Below, one piece after another: positions 56,768-64,000 of a DNA stretch of 64,000 nt. Both the position numbers and the translations under genes were made by a program. Origin of the DNA: Saprospiraceae bacterium. GTDB lineage: Bacteria; Bacteroidota; Bacteroidia; Chitinophagales; Saprospiraceae. The stretch spans positions 2,976,001-3,040,000 of the forward strand of contig JADJPZ010000004.1 in the NCBI GenBank assembly GCA_016713025.1. Reading direction: 5' to 3'. Position 1 is the stretch's first letter. The number at the start of each line of letters is the position of its first letter. The notes under the pieces were generated by a model that was not told where the DNA came from, made no database searches, and saw only the letters and a program-made list of their open reading frames with translations.

Positions 56768-57805
56768 ATGGATAAAAGAATAATTTTAGCAGTTGCAGGT
56801 TCGGGCAAAACTTATCATATAGTTGAAAAACTTGACGAAACGAAAAGAGTTTTATTAATTACCTATACAACAAACAATACAGAAAATTTAAGAAAAGCAA
56901 TTATTGCTAAGTTTGGATATTTACCGAATAATATTAAGATAAAATCATACTTTACTTTTCTCTATTCATTTTGTTTCAAACCATTTCTTGCAAATGACTT
57001 GAACAGTAAAGGGATTTTTTGGAAATACCCACCAGACTTTACACGAAATTTAAAACGAAGCGATGATAAGTTTTATCTTTTAAAAGAAAAATGGCTATAT
57101 CACAATAGAATTGCAAAGTTAATAATTGAAAAAAAAATTCTGTCAAATGTAAAAGAACGATTAGAAAAGTATTACGACTGTCTGTTTATTGATGAAATTC
57201 AGGATTTTGGTGGTCACGATTTTAATTTATTAATCGAAATTTCAAAAAGCAAATTGGACATTCTATTCGTTGGCGACTTTTATCAACACACATTTTCTAC
57301 AAGTAATGATGGCAATACAAACATTAATTTATACAATAATTCGGATGACTATCTACAAAAGTTTAGAGTAATTAATTTTGCAGTAGACAATTCTACACTT
57401 TTGAAAAGCCGTAGATGTAGTAAAACAATTTGCGACTTTGTAAGAGAGCAAGTTGGTATTGAAATATTTTCACATCATAACAATATAACTAAATACCAAC
57501 TAATAACAGACGAAATTGAAGCTGACAAAATATTTAATGACAATAAAATAGTAAAACTCTTTTTGTCGGAACATTTTAAATATAGCTGCAATTCAGACAA
57601 TTGGGGAAGTTGTAAAGGTTTAGAGTTTGAAGATGTTTGCGTAGTAATTAATGACGAGACACTCAAACTATACAACAGCAACAAACTTTCAATCCTTAAT
57701 CCAACGACAAAAAATAAATTTTATGTTGCTTGTTCAAGGACAAAAAACAATTTATACTTTGTACCAATGAAATTATACAAGAAATACAAAAAAACCTACG
57801 CCTAA
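56768..57805 (+). CDS. UvrD/PcrA-type helicase, GajB-like (cassette 11)
   Basis: 345 residues, shorter than typical GajB. Walker A is IILAVAGSGKTYHI (about 3-16) and the Walker B region CLFIDEIQDFGGHD (about 138-151). Later motifs are LLKSRRCSKTICDFV, SCKGLEFEDVCVVI and FYVACSRTKNNLYFV, all of superfamily 1. The start overlaps the end of the OLD nuclease gene by 16 bp, so the two were a coupled operon. In Gabija the helicase works with the nuclease against phage DNA. Its TAA stop is inside the R'' box of attC 11. It may still be expressed, but probably poorly after loss of coupling. Confidence 0.85.
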   Translation: MDKRIILAVAGSGKTYHIVEKLDETKRVLLITYTTNNTENLRKAIIAKFGYLPNNIKIKSYFTFLYSFCFKPFLANDLNSKGIFWKYPPDFTRNLKRSDDKFYLLKEKWLYHNRIAKLIIEKKILSNVKERLEKYYDCLFIDEIQDFGGHDFNLLIEISKSKLDILFVGDFYQHTFSTSNDGNTNINLYNNSDDYLQKFRVINFAVDNSTLLKSRRCSKTICDFVREQVGIEIFSHHNNITKYQLITDEIEADKIFNDNKIVKLFLSEHFKYSCNSDNWGSCKGLEFEDVCVVINDETLKLYNSNKLSILNPTTKNKFYVACSRTKNNLYFVPMKLYKKYKKTYA

Positions 57806-57931
57806 CAGCACCTACCCAAAAGGCGGGGCTTTGTCGATCAAAGACAGATTTGTGGTAACAGGAACTTTTGTACTTTTAATCAACATTTGTGGTGAATTGC
57901 CCGCCCTTCGGGTAGCTGCAAAACGTTATGA
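57797..57931 (+). other. attC site 11 (long)
   Basis: R'' TACGCCTAAC (57797-57806) is the exact complement of the cassette 11 start GTTAGGCGTA at 53606. This shows that the nuclease, the IS3 and the helicase lie in one cassette. At ~130 bp this is the longest intact attC here. CAGCACCTACCC..GGGTAGCTGC form the outer arms. The right core is GTTATGA (57925-57931). Confidence 0.86.
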
Positions 57932-57970
57932 TCGACCAAAAGTAAAAATTCCTTAAAAATAAATTTGTGT

Positions 57971-58002
57971 TTTGTATCTTAATTAAGAAACTATTATCTT
58001 TG
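57971..58002 (+). promoter_or_regulatory. Promoter of the second HigBA cassette
   Basis: TTTG (57971-57974) and TATCTTTG (57995-58002) with 20 bp between them, Bacteroidota type, 16 bp ahead of the toxin start. It lies inside the cassette. Confidence 0.55.
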
Positions 58003-58018
58003 TCAAAACGTTTAAAAA

Positions 58019-58523
58019 TTGGAGCTCTTTAAGATTGATTTTTTACCTGAAGCTTTGGAGTAACTAGATGAAATTCCTGTCAAAGCAAAGGAAAAAATCC
58101 TTTTTAACATGGCAATGGCAAGATCTAAAAAAGACCCAAAATTGTTTAAACCTTTGAGAAATGGAATATGGTACTTCAGAACTTTATATTTTGGCAATCA
58201 TTATAGAATTTTTGCATTTTGGGACAAAACAGACAGAACAAACACGCTAGTGCTACAGGAATGAAGTAAGTACATAATAAAACGAAGTAGATTATTTTCA
58301 AGATCAAGGCGAAAAACACAGACATAGCAATAGCTATGGCGAGGCTTTTCAACGCTGATATTGGGAATAAGATCAAGTTTTATAGGTATTTATTTTGTTC
58401 CTGTAGCCTGTAGCACTAGTAATAGCAACACATGGAATCATTAAAAAAAGTGATAAGCCAGAAAAATCTGAAATACTAAAAGCTAAAGCAATAAAAGACA
58501 AATATTTTGAATCAAAAAAATAA
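58019..58523 (+). pseudogene. higB: HigB/RelE-type toxin, nonsense codon and MITE insertion (cassette 12)
   Basis: From a TTG at 58019 the frame reads LELFKIDFLPEALE, then TAA (58061-58063), then LDEIPVKAKEKILFNMAMARSKK and NGIWYFRTLYFGNHYRIFAFWDKTDRTNTLV. There a 165 bp element (58251-58415) interrupts it. Skipping the element and one CTAG copy, the frame continues IATHGIIKKSDKPEK to a stop at 58521. So there are two separate lesions, and probably a lost ATG. The family cleaves mRNA at the ribosome. It is a diverged paralogue of the toxin at 36282. Confidence 0.83.
58251..58415. mobile_element. 165 bp MITE inserted in the second higB, CTAG target duplication
   Basis: The outermost inverted repeat is TGCTACAGG / CCTGTAGCA. 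A longer imperfect one follows (CTACAGGAATGAAGTAAGTAC against CTACAGGAACAAAATAAATAC read from the other end). CTAG flanks both sides (58247-58250 and 58416-58419). Palindromic 4 bp CTAG-type duplications are usual for IS5-group elements, so such a transposase may mobilise it. Confidence 0.8.
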
Positions 58524-58527
58524 CAGA

Positions 58528-58842
58528 ATGAAGACGACAAGTTTTGATGAAGTTTTAGACATGCACATAGGTAAACGTGGAACTAAAAAGCGTGAAAAAT
58601 TTGAGCAAGAATTGAGAATTGAACTTTTAGGAGATGCTATTAAAAAAGCAAGAAAGGCTAAACGTTTAACCCAAGAACAACTTGGTGAACTCGTTGGAGT
58701 GCAAAAGGCCCAAATTTCTAAAGTTGAGAATTCTGCAACTGACGCAAGATTTGCAACCATCCTTAAGGTATTCGATGCTTTAGAAGCAAAAGTGAAATTT
58801 AGTGTTGAAATCGACGAACAAAAATTGATGATTAGTGAATAA
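58528..58842 (+). CDS. higA: HigA-type XRE antitoxin (cassette 12)
   Basis: 104 residues starting MKTTSFDEVLDMHIG, 4 bp after the stop of the broken toxin gene. The XRE helix-turn-helix AIKKARKAKRLTQEQLGELVGVQKAQISKVENSATDARFATILKVFDALEAKVKF is intact. About 50% identical by eye to the antitoxin at 36642, sharing LGELVGVQ and QISK. It would repress its own operon. As with the first module, only the toxin is damaged. Confidence 0.85.
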   Translation: MKTTSFDEVLDMHIGKRGTKKREKFEQELRIELLGDAIKKARKAKRLTQEQLGELVGVQKAQISKVENSATDARFATILKVFDALEAKVKFSVEIDEQKLMISE

Positions 58843-58872
58843 GAATGCAAAGCATTGCACGGTTCCCTCACT

Positions 58873-58897
58873 AAATCGTGATCTCGTATCACGATTT
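58873..58897. terminator. 10 bp hairpin after the second higA
   Basis: AAATCGTGAT (58873-58882) and ATCACGATTT (58888-58897) pair exactly around CTCGT and are followed by TTA. It could be a terminator of the HigBA operon, or part of a degenerate attC. Confidence 0.5.
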
Positions 58898-59572
58898 TAC
58901 TTCGCAACGTTCAGTCTTAGTTCTGCTTAATTAGGGTCTGCTGAAAAAGTAGCATCACTCAATTTTTATAAAGCTATTGGTGTGGTTAATTGTTCAAAAA
59001 ACAAGCGATAGTGAACGGAATATCAAAAGTGCGTCTATTGCCAATGATAAATATTTGATGTAAAGGACAGATAATCAAGGCAATAGAAAAAGCATTTTGA
59101 CATGAGAGAGAACGTTGCTTCGCAATCGCCTTTTTTTGAACTAGCGTTTTTTGGTTACTTTTTTTGGCAATGCAAAAAAGTGACTGCCGTCCGCATAGGA
59201 CAATGTTAAATCAAAGTGCAAAGGTTTTACTCATCATACATCAAAAAACCTTGCACTTGTATAAAAATATAATTGAATAAAGTATTGAAATTCAGCAACA
59301 TATAATATATTCAGCAAACACTAATTACTCACTTTACTTATTATTTTTTTCTTATGGTGTTCGTGAATGTGAATGTATAGTATTTCAATGCATAGATCAC
59401 TCTAAACCATCCGCCGCGGCGGACAGCTTGCTAATACTTCGGGACGTTACGACCGCGTATAAGAGACTTTCAACCCGTTGGATATTTATCCTACGGGCTT
59501 TCACTCTCCAGATAAACTGCTTTTTTAAGCAGTTTGTACAACTTAAATGAAAATTGTACATTTGCCATTCAA
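58898..59572. other. Gene-free stretch within the array
   Basis: No convincing gene on either strand. A hairpin AAACTGCTT / AAGCAGTTT (59514-59522, 59527-59535) and a looser one (CCCGT..ACGGG, about 59475-59500) are seen. The R'' partner of the cassette 12 start GTTATGATCG was looked for here and not found, so the end of that cassette is probably degraded. Confidence 0.45.
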
Positions 59573-59642
59573 GGCACACACAATGCACTGAAAGAAAGGC
59601 AGCCCTATCGGGACTGCCCTCCGTCAATGCCAACCGTTATAG
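59573..59642 (+). other. attC site 12, probable
   Basis: GGCACACAC AATGCACTG at 59573-59590 resembles the left half of attC 6 and 7. GGCAGCCC..GGGACTGCC forms the centre, TCAATGCC the right arm, and GTTATAG (59636-59642) the right core. The R'' box is degenerate (CAC instead of AAC), so its cassette cannot be delimited. Confidence 0.6.
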
Positions 59643-59828
59643 CTCAGTGTAGAAAACCAACCACACGGTCAAGCACATTTGGTTTTATTCGACACACAAA
59701 GCCAACCCTGAAAAACCAAAAGAGCTTACCATTCCCACCGCACCCAAATAGAATGATAATTTAAATGCTCATTGTGTGAGATATTAAATTTTTATCCATA
59801 CTTTTGCACATTATAAACAAGTTCAAGA

Positions 59829-60023
59829 ATGAACAGAATAAAAGACGTTTTAGAACAAAAAGGAATTAAACAGAAATGGTTGGCCGAACAATTAGGCAAG
59901 AGCTACAATATGGTAAACTCTTATGCCCAAAACAGACGACAACCAAGTTTAGAGGACTTATACAAGATTGCCGAAATCCTTGATATTGAAGTCAAAGAAT
60001 TATTAATTGAAAGAAAAGGGTAA
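59829..60023 (+). CDS. Small XRE-family regulator, first gene of the TrlF-like operon
   Basis: 64 residues, a bare helix-turn-helix: KDVLEQKGIKQKWLAEQLGKSYNMVNSYAQNRRQPSLEDLYKIAEILDIEVKELL. Such one-domain regulators commonly head defence operons, for example those with BREX or restriction genes. It ends 2 bp before the start of the ATPase gene, so the three genes that follow are one operon. A -7 type TACTTTTG lies at 59799-59806. It probably represses the operon until infection (inference). Confidence 0.8.
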   Translation: MNRIKDVLEQKGIKQKWLAEQLGKSYNMVNSYAQNRRQPSLEDLYKIAEILDIEVKELLIERKG

Positions 60024-60025
60024 TA

Positions 60026-62671
60026 ATGGAAAACGAAACCAAAAATATTTTTGAAAATGGAGCGACATGGCTTCGAGGCGATTTCCATTTGCACACTAAA
60101 GCAGACAAAGAATTTTCGTACACTTGTACTGAAAATGATTTTTGCCGTCTTTATGTAGAGAAACTTAAAGAGCAGAACATTAATCTTGGAGTTATTACCA
60201 ATCATAATAAGTTTGACAAATCCGAGTTTGTAGCCCTTAGAAAAAAGGCCTTAAAAGAAGGTATTGGCTTATTTGCTGGAGTTGAACTTTCAGTAAATGA
60301 TGGAGCAAATGGGATTCATTGCTTACTTGTTTTCGATTTTGAAAAATGGTGTGTCAATGGTGAAGATTTCATTAATCAATTTCTTACTGCGGCATTTGAA
60401 GGTATAGCAAATAGAGAAAATGAAAATACAAGGTGCAGATATAACTTTGAAACCGTATTACAGAAATTAAGCGACCATGAAAACAATGGTAGAGATTCTT
60501 TTATCATTCTTGCGCATGTAGAGCAGAACAGTGGTTTTTTTAACGAATTAGACGGAGGACGAATTCAACAGCTCATATCAAATGACTTATTCAGACATTT
60601 TGTTTTAGGCTTCCAGAAAGTAAGAACTTATGATAAAGTTGCTACATGGAAAAACTGGTTTAACGATAAGTTACCTGCGTTTATTGAAGGTTCAGACTGT
60701 AAATCATTGGAAGATATAGGAATACCACATCAACAAAAAAGTGAGGAAAAGAGAACTTATATTAAAATTGGAGAATTCAATTTCGAAGCATTGAAATATG
60801 CCCTTACTGACTTTAATTATAGAATTTCACTGAATACCAAGCCTGAAATTAAAAACTCCTACATTAAATCAATTTTTTTTGAAGGAGGATTATTAGAAGG
60901 AACTAAAATTGATTTTTCTCCTGAATTAAATAACCTTATCGGAATTAGGGGAAGCGGAAAATCATCATTATTAGAAGTTTTACGCTATGTTCTTGGGATT
61001 TCTCTACCATTTAACGCTGCAGACCCAGAATATAAGAATTCATTAATAACACGCTCAATGGGTAGTGGAGGGAAAGCTATAGTTACCATAATCAACAAAC
61101 AAAATGAAGAATACAGAATAGATAAACTATATGGTCAAAAGGAGGATATTTACAAGAACAACTTGCTACAACCAGGAATTACTTTAGACGCTACAGGATT
61201 TCACTCCCCTATTTATTTTGGGCAAAAAGACCTTTCAAACAAAGGAAAGGATTTTGAAGGAGATTTGATTCAACGCTTAATTGGAACAAGATTAAAAGCA
61301 GTTCAAGCTAAAATAGAGCAAAAGAAAAGAGAAGTTGAAAATATTATATCGGAATTAAAAAAGCTTCAAAATTTAAATGAGTTAAAAAGAGAGACAGAGG
61401 CCCAAATAAAAAACTCAAAACATCAGCTTAGTTTTTTTAAAGAAAAAGGCGTTGAAGACAAATTAAAACAACAAACACTTTTTGATTCTGATATATCAAA
61501 ACTTATACAAATAGAATCTACAGTCAGAAGTTATTTAAATGAATTAGCATCCTTAGTTTCTAATCACGATTACTTCTTTCAACAAGAAATAACCAGTTCA
61601 GAAGTCAATAAAGAACTATTTGAAGAAGCAAAGACAATTATTCAGGAATTAAAAATCGAGTTTGAAAAACTTAAAATGATTCAAAAGAATTCTGTCCTGA
61701 GTCAACAAAAATTGAAAGATGTAATATCAAAAATTAATAGCAAGAAAGAAGGCTTAAAAGAAGAGTTTGCAAAGATTAAACGGGAAATAAATACAGACAC
61801 CATTAACCCCGATAATTTTCTTAACCTGAACAGGCAAATCGAAACAGCTTTATTGAAATTAAAGGAAATCGAAAAATCTGAAAAACGAAGAAACGATTTG
61901 CAGACAAATTTATTGGAGCGACTTACTGAATTGGACAATCTATGGCTAGAAGAATTTAATGTTTTAAATAAGGAGGTAAAAAGGATTAATGAAGCTGAAA
62001 GTAAAATTTCAATTGAAGTTGATTTCAAAGGCAGGAGAGATAAACTAACTGATAAGATGAAACAGGTTTTCAGAGGGTCAGGTATTCGAGAAACAGCTTA
62101 TCAGGAGATAGATGAAGCATACAAAGACTTCATCCAGATTTACAGGGATAGCAGTAAATTAGATGACATATTGAATCAAAATCATGTTGTTGATTTTAAG
62201 AGAAGATTTTTTGAAAATTTGGATGACTTGCTAACATTTAAAGTAGAAAATAAAATAGTCATTCAATACAATGGGAAATCATTAGACAAACACTCTTTAG
62301 GGCAAAGAGCATCAGCATTGATTCTTTTCTTGTTGGCTCAAAAGGAAAATGACGTATTGATAATAGACCAACCTGAAGATGATTTGGATAACCAAACTAT
62401 CTATGATGAGGTCATAAAGGAGCTAAAGAAATTAAAAGGTAATATGCAATTCATCTTTGCCACGCATAATGCCAATATTCCAGTTCTTGGTGACAGTGAG
62501 AAAGTTGTTTCGTGCAGCTATGACGAGAAGAAAATTACAATACATTCAGGCACAATTGATAATCACCAAACACAACGATTTATTGTAGATATAATGGAAG
62601 GTGGAGACGAAGCGTTTAACCGAAGGAAAAATATTTACAGCATTTGGAACATTGAAAAATTGAAATCATAA
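60026..62671 (+). CDS. TrlF-like protein: PHP phosphoesterase domain plus SMC-type ATPase
   Basis: 881 residues. The N-terminal PHP domain (about 12-250) has WLRGDFHLHTKAD with the HxH metal motif, GVITNHNKFD and LFAGVELSV. The ATPase begins near 290: Walker A NNLIGIRGSGKSSLLEVLRYVLG (about 303-315). Two long coiled-coil stretches (about 420-460 and 540-680) follow, then a signature-like SLGQRASALILFLLAQ and Walker B VLIIDQPEDDLDN (about 776-788). This PHP plus SMC/RecF-like layout is that of the TrlF family, proposed DNA- or tRNA-acting nucleases of defence loci. It sits between an XRE regulator and an AlbA/Schlafen-like gene and overlaps the latter by one base (TAATG). Confidence 0.85.
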   Translation: MENETKNIFENGATWLRGDFHLHTKADKEFSYTCTENDFCRLYVEKLKEQNINLGVITNHNKFDKSEFVALRKKALKEGIGLFAGVELSVNDGANGIHCLLVFDFEKWCVNGEDFINQFLTAAFEGIANRENENTRCRYNFETVLQKLSDHENNGRDSFIILAHVEQNSGFFNELDGGRIQQLISNDLFRHFVLGFQKVRTYDKVATWKNWFNDKLPAFIEGSDCKSLEDIGIPHQQKSEEKRTYIKIGEFNFEALKYALTDFNYRISLNTKPEIKNSYIKSIFFEGGLLEGTKIDFSPELNNLIGIRGSGKSSLLEVLRYVLGISLPFNAADPEYKNSLITRSMGSGGKAIVTIINKQNEEYRIDKLYGQKEDIYKNNLLQPGITLDATGFHSPIYFGQKDLSNKGKDFEGDLIQRLIGTRLKAVQAKIEQKKREVENIISELKKLQNLNELKRETEAQIKNSKHQLSFFKEKGVEDKLKQQTLFDSDISKLIQIESTVRSYLNELASLVSNHDYFFQQEITSSEVNKELFEEAKTIIQELKIEFEKLKMIQKNSVLSQQKLKDVISKINSKKEGLKEEFAKIKREINTDTINPDNFLNLNRQIETALLKLKEIEKSEKRRNDLQTNLLERLTELDNLWLEEFNVLNKEVKRINEAESKISIEVDFKGRRDKLTDKMKQVFRGSGIRETAYQEIDEAYKDFIQIYRDSSKLDDILNQNHVVDFKRRFFENLDDLLTFKVENKIVIQYNGKSLDKHSLGQRASALILFLLAQKENDVLIIDQPEDDLDNQTIYDEVIKELKKLKGNMQFIFATHNANIPVLGDSEKVVSCSYDEKKITIHSGTIDNHQTQRFIVDIMEGGDEAFNRRKNIYSIWNIEKLKS

Positions 62672-63846
62672 TGAACGCAATAGAATTATTAGATATTATT
62701 AGCACTGGGGAAACTAGTAAGGTACAGTTTAAAAGAGAAATTGATAGCAACGATTCAATTGCTGCAGAAATGATAGCATTTTCTAACACAAGAGGAGGTA
62801 AAATATTTTTTGGTGTAGAAGATAAAACCGGGAAAATTTCAGGGCTTAGTGTAAGACAAATTCATGATTACAATCAGTTGTTAGCAAACATTGCAAATGA
62901 TTTTGTAAAACCGCAGGTTTTTATATATACAGAAGTTGTAGGAGTTGCTACTTCTGAAAATGATGAGAAAAAAGTCCTAATAGTAGAAGTCTCTGAAGGG
63001 ACTGCAAAGCCATATAAAGACAATAGAGGTGCCATATGGATAAAACAAGGTTCAGACAAGAGGAGATTAACAGATAATAATGAACAATTACGATTGTTTC
63101 AGCAAAGTGGTATTATTTATATGGATGAAATGATTGTTCCACATACAAACTTAAATGATATTGAATATTCAAAAGTTGAAAAATATATTAATGCCCTACA
63201 AAAAAGAGATTCAAATGAAAACATAATTATTACTGAAACGCTTTTGAATAACCTAAATATTATTAAAGATAAACATCTTACACTAGGAGGCTTATTGTTT
63301 TTTACAAATGATCCACAAAAATACAGACCTGCGTTTTGCGTAAAAGCAATTTCATTTTTTGGAAACAGTATTGGTGGAACTGATTACCGAAGTAGTCAAG
63401 ACATTAATGGAACAATTCCCGAAATGTTTGAGGAAACAATGAGATTTTTCACATCGAATTTACATCATGTTCAAGCTGGACAGAATTTTAATTCTGTTGG
63501 TAAATTAGAAGTTTCACAAATTGCTTTGGAAGAGTTTATGCAAAATGCTTTGGTTCATAGAGATTATTCAAAGAATTCACCAATAAGGATTATGATTTTT
63601 GATAACCGAATTGAGATTTTGAGTCCTGGTTCACTACCAAATAGTCTTACAATTGAAAATATAAAAATGGGTAATGCAGTTGTGCGTAATAATCTTTTAG
63701 TTTCTTATTGTTCAAAGTTAATGATTTATCGAGGATTTGGTTCAGGAATAAACAGAGCCTTGACAGCACAGCCTAATATTGAATTGGTAAATGACATCGA
63801 AGGCGAACAATTCAAAGTCATTATTCCAAGACCAGAAAAAAAATAG
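62671..63846 (+). CDS. AlbA_2/Schlafen-type DNA-binding protein with HATPase_c_4 domain
   Basis: 391 residues. The N-terminal AlbA_2 (Schlafen-like) domain, about 12-125, reads VQFKREIDSNDSIAAEMIAFSNTRGGKIFFGVEDKTGKISGL and DNRGAIWIKQGSDKRRLT. The C-terminal part (about 285-385) has EEFMQNALVHRDYSKNSPIRIMIFDNRIEILSPGSLPNS and YRGFGSGINRAL. That is the RecG-like HATPase_c_4 domain. Such proteins act as DNA-binding regulators or as defence components. Translational coupling to the TrlF-like gene (TAATG) argues that they work together. It is complete, ending 154 bp before the window edge. Confidence 0.85.
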   Translation: MNAIELLDIISTGETSKVQFKREIDSNDSIAAEMIAFSNTRGGKIFFGVEDKTGKISGLSVRQIHDYNQLLANIANDFVKPQVFIYTEVVGVATSENDEKKVLIVEVSEGTAKPYKDNRGAIWIKQGSDKRRLTDNNEQLRLFQQSGIIYMDEMIVPHTNLNDIEYSKVEKYINALQKRDSNENIIITETLLNNLNIIKDKHLTLGGLLFFTNDPQKYRPAFCVKAISFFGNSIGGTDYRSSQDINGTIPEMFEETMRFFTSNLHHVQAGQNFNSVGKLEVSQIALEEFMQNALVHRDYSKNSPIRIMIFDNRIEILSPGSLPNSLTIENIKMGNAVVRNNLLVSYCSKLMIYRGFGSGINRALTAQPNIELVNDIEGEQFKVIIPRPEKK

Positions 63847-64000
63847 AGAATATCAATACCACCTAAGTCCTAAGTCTATGCTTCACAGCCACACAAATTG
63901 CAAATCCACACAAGCCAACGCTAAAACCCAAGCTTGGCAAAGAGTGTGTCTGCCGAACCTCACAACCAAAACGACCGACAAACAATCGGACGAAAAAGAA
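63847..64000. other. Right edge of window, non-coding
   Basis: AC-rich sequence without a gene. The complement of the cassette start GTTATAGC (59636) was not found here, so the TrlF-like cassette may close beyond the window. Confidence 0.4.

Larger units (their letters stand above)
53637..56783 (+). pseudogene. OLD-family ATPase-TOPRIM nuclease (GajA-like), split by an IS3-family element (cassette 11)
   Basis: The N-terminal part (53637-54969) has Walker A LLIGDNEAGKSSIL (about 30-42), an AAA/ABC-type Walker B LEVILLEEPENHLSH (about 271-285), VATHSDLIS, and the start of a TOPRIM domain with VILVEGDAEYIL (about 364) and AVLRDNDGKY. The C-terminal part (56557-56783) completes it (FADTDNSRTTFEVCMYQDN..EYMIANKAEVAYTLLD). 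Removing the IS and one AAA copy gives an uninterrupted 519-residue protein. ATPase-TOPRIM nuclease followed by a UvrD-type helicase is the class 2 OLD/Gabija layout. As it stands the gene is broken inside TOPRIM and presumably dead. Confidence 0.86.

Noticed and set aside
58857..58915. Hairpin and GTTCAG after the second higA as attC
   Set aside because: No R'' box complementary to the cassette start GTTATGATCG is present; a terminator explains the hairpin equally well.
39302..63846. A prophage origin for the defence gene block
   Set aside because: No capsid, tail, terminase or lysis gene is present, and each block is bounded by cassette recombination boxes instead.

Overview
The window is AT-rich DNA from a member of the Bacteroidota. 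Evidence is a gldC gliding gene, type IX secretion C-terminal sorting domains of both A and B type, a SusC/SusD pair with FecR and ECF sigma factor, and several promoters of the TTTG / TAnnTTTG type used by this phylum. The gene set would suit an uncultured Saprospiria-like lineage, but that is only a guess.

Bases 1 to about 30,500 are chromosomal backbone. They hold a SUI1-type factor (cut by the window edge), gldC, a PLP sulfur-amino-acid enzyme, a sigma factor, a minus-strand nutrient-uptake operon (FecR, SusC, SusD, lipoprotein, TlpA-like thioredoxin), an RluD-type pseudouridine synthase, two type IX secretion substrates, a DUF5009 membrane acyltransferase-like protein, a short-chain dehydrogenase, an M24 peptidase, a peptidoglycan-binding protein and a DUF4403 lipoprotein. 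Scattered through it are a decayed IS110 element, a decayed group IIC intron behind a terminator, three families of MITE-like repeats and a 4 x 244 bp tandem repeat.

Bases about 30,570 to the right edge are the striking part: an integron-type gene-cassette array with no integron integrase gene in view. At least eleven cassettes, all on the plus strand, can be delimited because the first 7-10 bases of each (GTTRRRY-like) are the reverse complement of the R'' box at its own 3' end. Between cassettes lie palindromic attC sites, several sharing nearly identical centres. The cargo is mostly defence or toxin-antitoxin: a SEFIR/TIR protein, two HigBA modules, a membrane-protein pair, an Mrr-type nuclease, an Apea-like HEPN protein, a caspase-like peptidase with an abortive-infection-type N-terminus, an HExxH protein paired with a DUF4062 protein, a RES-domain protein, a YwqG/DUF1963 protein, a lipoprotein, a Gabija-like OLD nuclease plus UvrD-type helicase, and an XRE - PHP/SMC ATPase (TrlF-like) - AlbA/Schlafen-like operon.

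The array is parasitised by elements that appear to recognise its recombination sites. Two IS110/IS1111-type elements sit at the same point inside two different attC sites, and their 3' non-coding ends hold a stem-loop with compensatory changes, as expected of a guide (bridge/seek) RNA. Two IS91-like elements that also encode a tyrosine recombinase sit exactly at cassette junctions, end in an attC-like hairpin, and carry an outward promoter. An IS3-family element with a 3 bp target duplication has split the OLD nuclease gene; removing it on paper restores the frame. Both HigB toxins are broken (7 bp duplication; nonsense codon plus MITE) while both HigA antitoxins are intact.
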